Below, piece after piece: positions 25,456 to 34,850 of a stretch of 64,000 nucleotides of DNA (within the stretch, counting starts at the first letter, position 1; each line of letters opens with the position of its first letter). The notes under the pieces are model-generated. The model was not told the origin of the DNA. It made no database searches and saw only the letters and a program-made list of their open reading frames with translations. This stretch comes from Lactiplantibacillus plantarum (GTDB taxonomy: Bacteria; Bacillota; Bacilli; Lactobacillales; Lactobacillaceae). Where the stretch lies: assembly GCF_014131735.1 (NCBI RefSeq), contig NZ_CP039121.1:1364001-1428000 (forward strand). The letters are read 5' to 3'. The position numbers were made by a program, and so were the translations under genes.

Positions 25456-26772
25456 ATGGCAAAAATTATTATTGTCGGGGCTGCACATGGCGGCCGCGAA
25501 ACGGTCAATGGCTTATTAGCAGCTAATACGGATAATGAGATTCATTGGTACGAGCACGGGCAATTCGCGACGGCTTTGGATTGGGCTCCGGCGGATGCTG
25601 AAAAAGAGCGGTTGGCCTTGTCCCAGCAGGTGACTCTATTCGACCAAACGACGGTCACAAGAATTACCCCAGCGACCCACACGATTACTGCTCGTAATCA
25701 ACGGGGGCAATTACAGACTGATCATTACGATCGATTGGTATTGAGCGTTGGATCGTTACCAATCCAGTTACCGATTCCCGGAGCCGAATTATCTGGTGTT
25801 CGATCGATTCAAAACCGTGCCAGCATCAATGAGTTAAAATTGGCCGCTAAGTCAGCAGCCATTAAAAACGTGGTCGTGATTGGAGGCGGCTATATTGGGA
25901 TGAATTTTGCAGCCTTATTTAAACAAACCGGCAAGCAAGTAACTGTTATTGATGTGAACGCTCGGCCATTCAGTCACAATCTTGATTCAGAATTTACGCA
26001 AATTTTAGCTGCAGCGAGTGTTGAGAATGGGCTGCAATTAAAGATGGAAGAGCGGGTGACGGCCGTATTAGGTTCAACACACGTGACAGCGGTACAAACG
26101 AATCGTGGTCAGTATGCTGCCGACTTAGTCCTTGTCGCAGTCGGCAATCGACCGAATACTGCATGGCTACGGGGAACTTTGGCGCTAGATTCTGAGGGAT
26201 TAATTGAGACGGATGATTATTTTCAAACAAGTGTTCCAGATATTTACGCGATTGGCGATGCGACTAAAGTTCGGTTTACGCCCACGGGTACTAAAGAGCG
26301 GATCACTTTAGGCAGCGCGGCCAGTCATGCCGGTCGGTTATTAGCGCATAACTTGTTAACGGATCAGCGAATTGTGTTTCCCGGCGTTCAGGCAACGTCC
26401 GCGCTTAATGCGGCGGGATATTACTTTGCTGCTACGGGCCTAAACACGCAACTAGCTGTCCGTATGCAACAACCGGTGTTAGCAACTTACATCGCGGTTC
26501 CCCGATTGGTGGCATCCGCACCAGCTCGATTGAATGCGACCGTTCATTTTAAGTTGTTTTATGATAAAACTCATCGGATACTAGGTGCACAAATAATGTC
26601 TACAGCAGAATTAACGGCGGTCATCAATACCGTTTCGCTCGCAATCCAGATGGGAGCAACGCTCGAGCAATTAGCCTATGGTGACTTTTTCTTTCAACCG
26701 GGATTAAGCCAGCCGGTGGATGTACTCAGTACGGCTAGTTTACAGGCGTTACAAACTTTAGCCACTAACTAG
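25456..26772 (+). CDS. NADH oxidase/peroxidase-like flavoprotein lacking the redox Cys
   Basis: 438 residues. The fold is complete: FAD-binding IIIVGAAHGGRETVNGLL at the N terminus, NAD-binding VVVIGGGYIGMNFAALF (about 138), a second FAD motif VPDIYAIGDATKV (about 265) and the C-terminal dimer domain with HFKLFYDKTHRILGAQIMS. Relatives in enterococci and streptococci have SFLSCG near residue 42, where Cys forms the sulfenic acid. Here the sequence is EHGQFATALDWAPAD, without Cys, and the segment after it is shorter. Water-forming or peroxide-reducing chemistry through that Cys is therefore not expected. It could instead act as a peroxide-forming oxidase or another pyridine-nucleotide-dependent reductase. 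It is divergent from a TetR regulator. Confidence 0.88.
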   Translation: MAKIIIVGAAHGGRETVNGLLAANTDNEIHWYEHGQFATALDWAPADAEKERLALSQQVTLFDQTTVTRITPATHTITARNQRGQLQTDHYDRLVLSVGSLPIQLPIPGAELSGVRSIQNRASINELKLAAKSAAIKNVVVIGGGYIGMNFAALFKQTGKQVTVIDVNARPFSHNLDSEFTQILAAASVENGLQLKMEERVTAVLGSTHVTAVQTNRGQYAADLVLVAVGNRPNTAWLRGTLALDSEGLIETDDYFQTSVPDIYAIGDATKVRFTPTGTKERITLGSAASHAGRLLAHNLLTDQRIVFPGVQATSALNAAGYYFAATGLNTQLAVRMQQPVLATYIAVPRLVASAPARLNATVHFKLFYDKTHRILGAQIMSTAELTAVINTVSLAIQMGATLEQLAYGDFFFQPGLSQPVDVLSTASLQALQTLATN

Positions 26773-26780
26773 GTTGATTA

Positions 26781-26814
26781 TTGCCAAGCCCATTATACGG
26801 ACTTGGCAATTTTA
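26781..26814 (+). terminator. Terminator after the flavoprotein gene
   Basis: TTGCCAAG (26781-26788) and CTTGGCAA (26802-26809), followed by TTTTA. Confidence 0.75.
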
Positions 26815-26894
26815 AGTTGATGTGTTGCTTAAGCTCAGTATATGACATGGAAAACTAGTGGTTACTGATGATTAGCTCATTAGGAACTCACAGG

Positions 26895-26940
26895 AAAAAA
26901 CCGTCGCGTCATCAATAATGATGGGCAATCCAGCGACGGT
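26895..26940 (-). terminator. Terminator of the WxL surface cluster
   Basis: On the leftward strand ACCGTCGC pairs with GCGACGGT, followed by six Ts. It lies about 130 bases beyond the last gene of the cluster. Confidence 0.75.
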
Positions 26941-27073
26941 CAAATTTAAGTGATGAAATCGACAATTATTGTGGTGGTCTAATGGTGCTTTGAAGTCGCG
27001 CTTCCAATTGCTAGAGTTGGGGCCAGTACTTAAGGTGTACGGCCGAGGAGCCTCAGTTTGGCACATTTAATTG

Positions 27074-30000
27074 TTAGTTCGTCACGTTAGCCGTTAGCGT
27101 CCAAGTTACGGTTGTGTTATAGGTTTGGCCCGCTTGGGCGGTGTTGCCAGGAACGGTCAATTGAACTTGGGTGGGTTGCCAGACGTTGGTTGAAAGGTCT
27201 TTCCCCACGTTGGCCGTTGCTGGGGCTGCAAAGACGGGTTGTTCGGCGGTTGTGAGATCGACCGCGTAGCTTTTGAGCTGGCCCGTAGCGCGTTCATTAT
27301 AGGTCTGCCCGGCAGGAATGTGTAACTTCGCGCCGGTGAGTTGGGCGCCACTAGTACTAGTAAAAGGACTGTTCTGGCGGGCGGTGACGGTCCAACCGTG
27401 AGTTGCTAACCGATTATCCGAAACTTGGAGCCACTGTTTCGCGACACCGTTGATTGTCTGGGCGGCGTAAGTTTTAGGCTGCATACTTGTTGTGACACTG
27501 CCAAAGTTAAATTGGCTGGGCGCGTAGTCTAAACGAAGTTCGCCCGTATTACCGGTCCCAGTGTTTTCGCTCCCACTGGTATTGGTCGTACCAGGGTGCT
27601 CGGGCTCAGTTGGTGCTGTCGGGCCGATTGCCGGTGCGACAGTGTATTGGGTAGCGGCGGCAAACGTGGCATCATGATAAGTTGTACTGGTGACCGGATT
27701 CTCGTTCCCCGCACTATCTTTCACAAAAATCTGAATGACGTCATTAGCTTTTAATTTGGTGGCTGGCATCGCAAGGGACCAACTCCCATCACTGGCAGCG
27801 GTTGCGGTGATGGCATTGCCGTTGCTATCAGCTGCGGAGGTCCCGTTAACCGTGTAACGAAGTGTGTTACCAGCCGTCGTCGTGGAACCGCTGGCAATCG
27901 TTTTTTGGTCGGCAACGATTTTTCCATCTTTAACGGTTACCGGCGTCGGTGGCGTCTTATCCTGGACGGTTATGGTGACAGGATCTGAAGTATAGGTGGT
28001 CGTTGCTTGAGCTGTCATAGTCGCGCCGGCCGTTGGAAAATGATCTAACGTGAAATTAACGTAACCGCTGCTGTCAGTCGTACCACTTTGCGTTGCGCCT
28101 TGATCATCTGTTAACTTGACGGTTGCCGTGCCCGTTCCGGCGTAAATCGGCGTTTGTGTGCCATTCGATTCTGTATAACCGGTGATAACGCGAACGCGGA
28201 CCTTCTTGTCGGCATTGGTGACGAGCTGGGCGTTCAAGTCACTCGTATACGGTGAGCTGAATTGCACAGTCGGCAGTGAGAGGGTGTTCGCAATTCGGCG
28301 CGCAGCCGAGAAGGTGAGTAGTCCCGGTAAGACGCTACCGCTGTTGGTAATCAGGACCCCGTTCTGTTCGATGGCGGTGATCCCTTGATAGGTCACACTG
28401 GCGCTCAACAGGTTCAATAAGGACAATGACCACATACTCAGGTTACTGTTCGTGATTTTGAAACTTTTAATGGTCGTCTCGACGATTGACCCCGTTTGAA
28501 CGAGAATTGCAAAGTTCGTATTTTTAATGTCGTAGGCCTTAGGAGAATCTAGCAAGACGCTCAAACCGGACATGTAGCCACCAAAAATGGGGGCTGAGCC
28601 ACTACTAGTGATATACAACTCACCACCCGTCACGGTAAACGTACTGTTGTTGCCAAGCGGAATCAACGGGGTAGTGTAGTAGAGCGCATTACTACTAGTT
28701 GTGGCTAAGTTCTCAAACGTGACCTTACTGCCAACGTTGGCGGTAAACGTGTTTGCTGTTTCTGCCCGATAGACGTTACCGTACATCTTGGCGGTTAGGA
28801 TAGCGTTGGTATCCACCGTGACGGCATCATACTGGTCATAGAAAATACCCCGAGTCGCGTCTGATGCGCTACCTAGCAAGTTAACATTAGCAGCGCTACC
28901 AATAGTGACTTTACGGTCTCCAGTCCCAACTGTACTAGTTGCCGTGAAGTTGAAGAAAGCTTTGTTGGCGGCACTGTTATTCGCCTTGCGACCGATGTAG
29001 GTACTGCTGGCGGCAAAGGTCATTCCACCAGTAATCATGTTTTCAGCGACGGTTGTTGCGGTGACTGCGCCACTGACATTGACTTGATTACCAGGAGCGT
29101 TGACGAGGCGGTAAACGTCGCTGGTAGTGATTAAATCGGTCACTGTAATCGTCCAACGAGCTCCACCAGCATTAGCCCCACCATCGGTCCCACTTTGAAT
29201 GATTCCGGCGGCGCCACCACTACTTGTTCCACTCGCAATTGCGCCACGAATACTACTGAAGTTTTTTACTGTCATTGTCTGGGCCGTGGTTGTGGAACCC
29301 AATGTGAAGTTACCGATGCCGAGATCAAGGCTGTGATTTTGCCCGTCGATGGTCAGGCTGGTGGTACGAGTGCCTAATTCTGTAGCACTTGTTGACGTGT
29401 GGGTAATGTTGGCCCCCAATTTAATCGTCGTGACGGCGGTATTGGTATACGCTGATTTTAAATCATCGTAAGTTGAGACGGTCGTGCTACCATCTGGATT
29501 GACCACGATTGCGGCGGTCGTGATATCATTAGCGGCTTTGGTGGCAGTCGCTTTCGGTGTCCGTTCTACTTCCGAATCAGCCTGCGCTGTGCGACTAGTA
29601 GCAGTGTCGTTGTCAGCAGTCGGGTCCGATGTCGCGGTGGTACTAGACGACTGTTCGGACGATTTGCTTGTGGCATTGTTGTCATCACGTTTCGTGGTAG
29701 CCGCTTGTGTTGCTGTTGCTGACGAATCGTCAGTGGTCGGGTCTTGACTGGCCGAAGAGGTGCTTTCGGCATCATTGCTGACCTCACGTGCTGATTCAGT
29801 GCCGGCTTCTTCAGGAGGTGAGTCGACTGCGGAGCCCGCGGCCACGGTGAAAGTTATTGGTTCAGCGGTCATGGTGTGGGTCGTCGGTTTTTCACTACTG
29901 GCGACAGCTGAAGCGGTAGTGGTCGCTAATGCTGGCCCAGTAATCAGTGCTTCCGCGGTCACTTTGTAGGTTTTCGCTTCACTGGCACTCAATACCAAAT

Positions 30001-30352
30001 CGAACGTGGTACTGGCTGTCGGATCAGATGGCGTCAAAGTTAGTTTCCGGTTGTCAGCATCAAAATCCAGCTCAGCGAGGCTCGCTCTGTTGGCTTGCCG
30101 GGTTTTAGTTTGGTCAACGGTGAGGGCCTCAGGAATAGCGACCATGACTTGGTGTTCCTGGGAACCTTGTACGGCCAACTGAAGTGTAAAAGGTTGCCCA
30201 ATCACTAATTCCGTGGGTGGTTCCTCGAATTTGATTGGTGTGGCCGTGGTGGTCGCTGTCGCATAAATGGCACCGCCGTTGACAACGAGTAGACTCATTA
30301 AGAGAACGAGTAACCCGAGCCAAGCCGTTATTAATCTTCGTGGTCGTTGCAA
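27074..30352 (-). CDS. cscC: Large secreted surface protein with C-terminal WxL domain (CscC-type)
   Basis: About 1092 residues from TTG 30352, eight bases after GGGAG; this start is only a few bases past the upstream stop. There is a signal peptide (LITAWLGLLVLLMSLLVVNG, cleavage near YATA). A Ser/Thr/Ala-rich low-complexity stretch follows (about 170-285), then a repeat-rich, probably beta-helical region (about 290-700: TIKLGANITHTS, SLTIDGQNHSLDL). Ig-like modules come next (TVKDGKIVADQKTIASGSTT; LKANDVIQIFVKDSAGNENP). The C-terminal WxL domain has WLQVSDNR, WTVTARQN and a last WTLTANVTN. WxL domains bind peptidoglycan non-covalently. The domain order resembles CscC proteins of L. plantarum, thought to act with the other cluster products in adhesion or plant polymer use. 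Confidence 0.85.
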   Translation of the reverse strand: MQRPRRLITAWLGLLVLLMSLLVVNGGAIYATATTTATPIKFEEPPTELVIGQPFTLQLAVQGSQEHQVMVAIPEALTVDQTKTRQANRASLAELDFDADNRKLTLTPSDPTASTTFDLVLSASEAKTYKVTAEALITGPALATTTASAVASSEKPTTHTMTAEPITFTVAAGSAVDSPPEEAGTESAREVSNDAESTSSASQDPTTDDSSATATQAATTKRDDNNATSKSSEQSSSTTATSDPTADNDTATSRTAQADSEVERTPKATATKAANDITTAAIVVNPDGSTTVSTYDDLKSAYTNTAVTTIKLGANITHTSTSATELGTRTTSLTIDGQNHSLDLGIGNFTLGSTTTAQTMTVKNFSSIRGAIASGTSSGGAAGIIQSGTDGGANAGGARWTITVTDLITTSDVYRLVNAPGNQVNVSGAVTATTVAENMITGGMTFAASSTYIGRKANNSAANKAFFNFTATSTVGTGDRKVTIGSAANVNLLGSASDATRGIFYDQYDAVTVDTNAILTAKMYGNVYRAETANTFTANVGSKVTFENLATTSSNALYYTTPLIPLGNNSTFTVTGGELYITSSGSAPIFGGYMSGLSVLLDSPKAYDIKNTNFAILVQTGSIVETTIKSFKITNSNLSMWSLSLLNLLSASVTYQGITAIEQNGVLITNSGSVLPGLLTFSAARRIANTLSLPTVQFSSPYTSDLNAQLVTNADKKVRVRVITGYTESNGTQTPIYAGTGTATVKLTDDQGATQSGTTDSSGYVNFTLDHFPTAGATMTAQATTTYTSDPVTITVQDKTPPTPVTVKDGKIVADQKTIASGSTTTAGNTLRYTVNGTSAADSNGNAITATAASDGSWSLAMPATKLKANDVIQIFVKDSAGNENPVTSTTYHDATFAAATQYTVAPAIGPTAPTEPEHPGTTNTSGSENTGTGNTGELRLDYAPSQFNFGSVTTSMQPKTYAAQTINGVAKQWLQVSDNRLATHGWTVTARQNSPFTSTSGAQLTGAKLHIPAGQTYNERATGQLKSYAVDLTTAEQPVFAAPATANVGKDLSTNVWQPTQVQLTVPGNTAQAGQTYNTTVTWTLTANVTN

Positions 30353-30357
30353 ATTGC

Positions 30358-30729
30358 TCACTCCCTTCGGCGTTGCATGAGCCACACGAGCCAACCGGCT
30401 AAGACAGCTGTCAACAGACCTAACCAGACTAACAGTTGGCGGGCTTCATTCGTTTGTGGTAGCACTGATTTATCTGGACGTATTGCCGCGGATGATGGTG
30501 TCTGAGTCGAAGCCTGTTGATTAGCAGTGGCGATGATGTTGGGCACCGCTAGATATTGATAGGGACGGGGGTGCTGGAAGTTTGTCAGGTCCGTCCCGGC
30601 TTGCCAGTCGGTCAATGTCACACTAGTGTCAGTTGGGGTAGCCGCTAGGGCATCGGGACTCCGACAGCCACCAGCGAGGGCTAGTCCAAGGCTTAATGAT
30701 AGTAAAACTAGCCGCCTGAATTTAGCCAT
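30358..30729 (-). CDS. cscD: Small LPXTG-anchored surface protein (CscD-type)
   Basis: 123 residues from ATG 30729, after AAGGAGG. It has a hydrophobic N-terminal signal (LVLLSLSLGLALAGGC), a short extracellular part with TPTDTSVTLTDWQAG, then LPQTNE, a hydrophobic helix (LLVWLGLLTAVLAGWLVWLM) and QRRRE. LPQTxE is the sortase A motif form used in L. plantarum. The Cys after ALAGG could suggest a lipoprotein, but the lipobox is poor. Small LPXTG proteins accompany WxL proteins in csc clusters. Confidence 0.85.
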   Translation of the reverse strand: MAKFRRLVLLSLSLGLALAGGCRSPDALAATPTDTSVTLTDWQAGTDLTNFQHPRPYQYLAVPNIIATANQQASTQTPSSAAIRPDKSVLPQTNEARQLLVWLGLLTAVLAGWLVWLMQRRRE

Positions 30730-30788
30730 AACGATAACCTCCTTGTTTGAGTACCAAGTTAGAAGATAATCTAAAATTAACTGCTTAT

Positions 30789-31835
30789 TTAGGTTCTGCG
30801 ATTGTGTCGTTTCATAATTAGATAAACGATTCCGGCGGATAAGCCAGCAATTACAATGACGATTAGGACGTACCACCAGATACTGATGGGGGCGGCCGGG
30901 TCATTCTTGGCTTTTTGATTATTTTGACGTGCTTGTTCAGTCGTAATCTTAAAGTCCCGGGACCAATGCCAAGTTTTTTTGGCCCATTTGGAGTCGTTAG
31001 TCGTTGCGGTGACGGATAAGGTATAATCACCCGCCCACATGACTTGATCGTCTAAAAAAGTGGGGTAAGTGAAGTTCGAATTGGGGGCCATGATCAAGTT
31101 GTCGCTACTGTTCTGATAGAGTACCTTGGAACTGCCTTTTCTCGTGACCTTAGTGGTCAGTTTTAATTGCGAGACCACTGCTGGTTCTGGGTTCCGAATG
31201 GTCGCGAGCACGACTTTGCGATAGTTGCGTAATCCGGGAGTGACCGTCCCCAAAGTCAACTTAGGCTGTGCAATTTCTTTGGCCGTCAGTTTAACCGCTA
31301 ACGCATAACTATATTTTTGGTTAATATTGACGCCCTTGGATGCTTTTTTCGCGCCTTGCCCCATTTTTTCGAAGTACCATGAGCCTAAGATTACACCGGT
31401 ATCGAATCCTTTGGGAATGTTGATTGTGGCGCTGACGACCCGGTTACTTTTGGCGGGGACCGTGACTTTATCGGAACCGGCTGCCAAAGTCGCAATTTGA
31501 TCAAAACGATATTTTAAGCTGGCATCGTATCGTTTGGCTGTTTGGGTGTAAGCGATTTGGCCTGAATCATTCGTAAATGTCGTGAGTAGCTGGGTCTTGA
31601 CCGTAATTGATTGGTCAGTCGGGTTATAGACCCGCGCCTGAATTTTACGAGTGGTGCCCGCCTTGGCCTTAGGGTCGAAAAACGGACTGCTAGCATCGAC
31701 TTCTTGGCCGGGACTGATTTTGTTAACACTATATTGAACTTCGGCATTGGTAGCGGTGGCCTGGACGCTTGGTGAGGTCCAACTCATGAAAACCAAGCCA
31801 CCAATTACGCCGAATAAGCACATCAATTTTTTCAT
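30789..31835 (-). CDS. cscA: DUF916/DUF3324 WxL-interacting membrane protein (CscA-type)
   Basis: 348 residues; AGGAGG precedes ATG 31835. Signal peptide MKKLMCLFGVIGGLVFMSW. The DUF916 part (about 30-160) contains VQYSVNKISPGQEVD, YFDP-like PFFDPKAKAGTTRKIQARVY and VPAKSNRVVSATINIP. The DUF3324 part (about 165-300) contains GSWYFEK and VNINQKYSYALAVKLT. A single C-terminal helix (SIWWYVLIVIVIAGLSAGIVYLIM) with MKRHNRR anchors it facing outward. Family members bind WxL proteins and peptidoglycan. It sits between the WxL genes and the small LPXTG gene, as expected. Confidence 0.9.
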   Translation of the reverse strand: MKKLMCLFGVIGGLVFMSWTSPSVQATATNAEVQYSVNKISPGQEVDASSPFFDPKAKAGTTRKIQARVYNPTDQSITVKTQLLTTFTNDSGQIAYTQTAKRYDASLKYRFDQIATLAAGSDKVTVPAKSNRVVSATINIPKGFDTGVILGSWYFEKMGQGAKKASKGVNINQKYSYALAVKLTAKEIAQPKLTLGTVTPGLRNYRKVVLATIRNPEPAVVSQLKLTTKVTRKGSSKVLYQNSSDNLIMAPNSNFTYPTFLDDQVMWAGDYTLSVTATTNDSKWAKKTWHWSRDFKITTEQARQNNQKAKNDPAAPISIWWYVLIVIVIAGLSAGIVYLIMKRHNRRT

Positions 31836-31844
31836 GATTACCTC

Positions 31845-32525
31845 CTAGTTAGTGGTAGCGGCGACTAACGTCCAAACTAAGTTGTTCGTGTAGTTACCGA
31901 CTTGGGCTGTCAGCTTGGGGATTGAAAGGGTCACGGCACCCGCGTTCCAAGTGTTTGTGGAAGTGGCTTTACCAACACCCGCCCGGTTGGGGGCACTGAA
32001 AACGACTTGGTCAGCGGTGGTGACGCTTACACTGGGGGCAACAACTAAATTGGAATCGGCTACTGAGGCGGGCTCGTTTAGCGAATTACGCGCAGTTCCT
32101 TGGGGTAGGTGAATCACCGCACCAGTCAGCACGTGATTATTACTAGCGTTAGTTAACGTCCGGTCTTGCTTAACGTTGACTTGCCAGCCGTTGGCAGTGG
32201 TGCGTTTGTCCGAGACTTGTAGATATTGATTGTAGTTGCCAATTGCAGTGTAAGTTTTGGCTGCGTTGGACGTAGTGACGGTACCAAAGTCGATAGTTTT
32301 TGGGGCTACATCGAGGGTCAATGTTCCGGTATTGTTAGTTGCCGGATTATTCGGATCGGTGGTTGTCAACGGGACGTTGGGACTAGTGGGATCAACTGGG
32401 GCCGTGGCACTAGTATCATCTTGAAAAGTCACGGTACCATTAGTCGTTGCCCCGAGAGCCGTCAAACTGGTTGCCATTAACCCTAAAATCGCTAACCCCG
32501 TACTAAGACAAAAGCGGTTAAACAT
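31845..32525 (-). CDS. cscB: WxL-domain cell-surface protein (CscB-type)
   Basis: 226 residues; GGAGGG precedes ATG 32525. A signal peptide ends near LTALGA. The protein then has TGTLTLDVAPKTIDFGTV, YLQVSDKR, the first WxL motif WQVNVKQD and a terminal WTLVAATTN. It is almost only a WxL domain, so it should bind peptidoglycan non-covalently and partner the DUF916 protein. It is similar in layout to the next upstream gene, which suggests duplication. Confidence 0.92.
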   Translation of the reverse strand: MFNRFCLSTGLAILGLMATSLTALGATTNGTVTFQDDTSATAPVDPTSPNVPLTTTDPNNPATNNTGTLTLDVAPKTIDFGTVTTSNAAKTYTAIGNYNQYLQVSDKRTTANGWQVNVKQDRTLTNASNNHVLTGAVIHLPQGTARNSLNEPASVADSNLVVAPSVSVTTADQVVFSAPNRAGVGKATSTNTWNAGAVTLSIPKLTAQVGNYTNNLVWTLVAATTN

Positions 32526-32543
32526 GGCAATCCCTCCTTATGG

Positions 32544-33248
32544 TTAGCTAGGGGTAGCAGCGGTCAAGGTCCATGTCAAAGTGTTGCTGTAGGCTCCTGG
32601 TTTGGCCGTGTTTTTGGGAATCGTCAAAGTGACATCACTTGGATCCCAAACTTTAACCGAAGTGCCTTTACCAGCGCCGGTAGTGGCCGTTGTATTAAAA
32701 ACGGTCACGGCACCACTCGTATTGGTAACATCGGCAGCTGTAGTCGTCAGGTTGGTATCGACCGCCGTAGGGTCAGTTGCCAGACTATTACGTGCAATCC
32801 CGGCTGGTACGTGGATGGTGGTACCGGTCAAAACATGCGGTGAACTTCCACTAGTTTCGGTTAAATCTTGATCTTGCTCGACGGTTACGGTCCAACCCTG
32901 TTCATCGGTCCCACGGTTATCGGTGACCTGTAAATATTGTTGCCCATTAGTGGTCGTCGTGGCCTTATAAGTGTGTTCGGCGGCATAAGTTTGAACGGAG
33001 CCGAAGTCGAAAGTTCGAGGAGCCACGTCTAATGTTAGAGCACCAGTATTACCAGTAGCTGGATTGTCTGGATCTTCTGGAACTTGTGGATTGGCCGGGT
33101 TAGTGGGATCTACTGGGATAGTTGGTCCAGTATTTTCTGTCAATTCCAAATTAGTAGTTGTGTTCGCAGTTGAATCGGCGGTTGCCATGACGGCGGGCAT
33201 TCCTAGTAAGCTTAACAACATGGTCGCGGTAAGCACTGTTTTTTTCAT
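32544..33248 (-). CDS. cscB: WxL-domain cell-surface protein, first gene of the cluster
   Basis: 234 residues; AAAGGAG precedes ATG 33248. Signal peptide MKKTVLTATMLLSLLGMPAV. Then an acidic/proline linker (PTIPVDPTNPANPQVPEDPD), TGALTLDVAPRTFDFGSV, YLQVTDNRG, the WxL motif WTVTVEQDQD and a final WTLTAATPS. It is paralogous to the next gene. It leads a five-gene operon running to 27074. Confidence 0.92.
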   Translation of the reverse strand: MKKTVLTATMLLSLLGMPAVMATADSTANTTTNLELTENTGPTIPVDPTNPANPQVPEDPDNPATGNTGALTLDVAPRTFDFGSVQTYAAEHTYKATTTTNGQQYLQVTDNRGTDEQGWTVTVEQDQDLTETSGSSPHVLTGTTIHVPAGIARNSLATDPTAVDTNLTTTAADVTNTSGAVTVFNTTATTGAGKGTSVKVWDPSDVTLTIPKNTAKPGAYSNTLTWTLTAATPS

Positions 33249-33670
33249 GATGGATCGCTCCTTTTTGGTTGTCCGTGCCTGCGGTGATCAACAAATGTTT
33301 GGTAACGATAATCAACTCCTGGCCAGAAGATTGTCTTGCGTTTATCGTTGCTATAAGGCTAGCATAATCTATTAGGTTGCGGCTATTTTTATGCATATAT
33401 TTAATGATTAGCAATTAGTCTTAGCTTATTATGTTCCGAGGGGGTTCTGAATTTATTGTGATAGCACTGATATTTGCGCCAATGCTGGCGATAGGGGATA
33501 ATAAAATCATAAATTTTTATTGATGACTTTGAATAATTAGACTGACTAGCGAAGTGTGCGTGAAATGATTAATCATAATTAACTTGTCAGCTGATTGATC
33601 TGCTAAATAGAGACGTATATTTCTAGCGCAATAATAATTCATGCTTGACGCGCTAGACTTAGTACGACGC
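33249..33670. other. Upstream region of the WxL cluster
   Basis: About 420 AT-rich bases with no supported gene. It should hold the cluster's promoter on the leftward strand (a TATGCT element near 33358 is a weak -10 candidate), but I cannot define it. Confidence 0.4.
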
Positions 33671-33710
33671 AAAAAAAGCCACCCTGACATGTTAAACGTC
33701 AGGGTGGCTT
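33671..33710 (-). terminator. Terminator of prsA
   Basis: On the leftward strand AAGCCACCCTGAC pairs with GTCAGGGTGGCTT (13 bp), followed by seven Ts, just past the prsA stop. Confidence 0.93.
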
Positions 33711-33721
33711 AATTAATTTAA

Positions 33722-34618
33722 TTAGTTAGAGCTTGATGAAGATGAGGTTGAAAGGTATGACGATAAGATATCCTTCAAATCGTTATCCTTGATTGAAACG
33801 TTCCCACCCTTAAGCACTTTAGAAACAACGTTTTGTAAGACAGTGGAGTCGCTCATATCATTGTCCCAAATTTGTTTCTTCAAATCAGCGGTGTGATCAG
33901 ACATCTTACCCTTACCAGGGTTCTTGATCATCCGGATGATTTCATAACCGTTGCTGGTCTTAACAGCGGAAGTCGTGTATTCACCGTTCTTCAGCTTGAA
34001 AGCAGCCGTTAAGAATTTAGATGAGTAGCTCGTGTTAGTGTTATCAAAGGCTGATAACTTACCACCATCATTCTTAGTCGTTGTATCAGTTGAATACTTC
34101 TTGGCTAACTTCGTAAAGTTGGCTTGGCTAGAATCCTTCTTCAAAGCGTCTAAGACTTTGTCAGCAGTTGCTGATTTGGCAACTAGGATATGTTGAACCG
34201 TGACTTTAGGTTCGTAAGACTTCCATTGCTTCTTCAAAGCTTTATCAGTAATCTTGACCTTGTCTTTAACGGCTTCCTTCAATAATAAGTTAGAACGTAA
34301 TTGTTCCTTGAAGGTCTTGGTCGTCAAACCATTTTGCGATAAGACGGTTGAGAAAGAACTACCATATTGTGACTTGTAAGTATTATATTGCTTCGTCACT
34401 TGCTTAGTCGAAACTTTTGAGCCGTAATCCTTTTCGAGCACCTTATTCAGGATCATTTGTTGCAAGACTTGCTTACCTGAAGAGGTTCCCTTCATACTAC
34501 TGTAATATTGGCTTTCGGTAATCTTACCACCGGAAGTTGATGCAACGGTCTTGCTACCACAACCAGCTAAGGTGAAGGTTAGTAAGACACCAGCAAGGGC
34601 AATGAGCCATTTCTTCAT
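33722..34618 (-). CDS. prsA: Foldase lipoprotein PrsA (parvulin-type peptidyl-prolyl isomerase)
   Basis: 298 residues. Lipoprotein signal [20 protein letters not shown] with lipid-attached Cys20. A helical N-terminal chaperone arm is followed by a parvulin domain (about 137-228: [47 protein letters not shown]) and a Ser-rich tail. PrsA folds exported proteins at the membrane-wall interface. It is leftward-transcribed and in the same block as the YtxH-like and HIT genes, an arrangement also common in other Bacilli next to ecsAB. Confidence 0.95.
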   Translation of the reverse strand: MKKWLIALAGVLLTFTLAGCGSKTVASTSGGKITESQYYSSMKGTSSGKQVLQQMILNKVLEKDYGSKVSTKQVTKQYNTYKSQYGSSFSTVLSQNGLTTKTFKEQLRSNLLLKEAVKDKVKITDKALKKQWKSYEPKVTVQHILVAKSATADKVLDALKKDSSQANFTKLAKKYSTDTTTKNDGGKLSAFDNTNTSYSSKFLTAAFKLKNGEYTTSAVKTSNGYEIIRMIKNPGKGKMSDHTADLKKQIWDNDMSDSTVLQNVVSKVLKGGNVSIKDNDLKDILSSYLSTSSSSSSN

Positions 34619-34807
34619 TCCTAAAACACATCCTATTCTTGAAATCGTTCTGCGTTAGCAGACTTCAACGACTACTATACCATATCTATTAAAGCTTCTG
34701 CATGCATATGGAAATCTTTACAAAATTTTCAGAGATTTCACAGCCTCTTCATAAATTCTACCTAATGCGTCAGTGAATTTAAACGAAATCAGCTTGTTAA
34801 GATAGCA

Positions 34808-34844
34808 AACAAAAGAATCGTGGGCCTAATGCGACCTCACGATT
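34808..34844 (-). terminator. Terminator after the YtxH-like gene
   Basis: On the leftward strand AATCGTG (34844-34838) pairs with CACGATT (34822-34816), followed by CTTTTGTTT. Confidence 0.6.
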
Positions 34845-34850
34845 ACTTGC

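Noticed and set aside
26872..27066. Small leftward frame beyond the large WxL gene
   Set aside because: It spans the operon terminator hairpin and shows no coding features.
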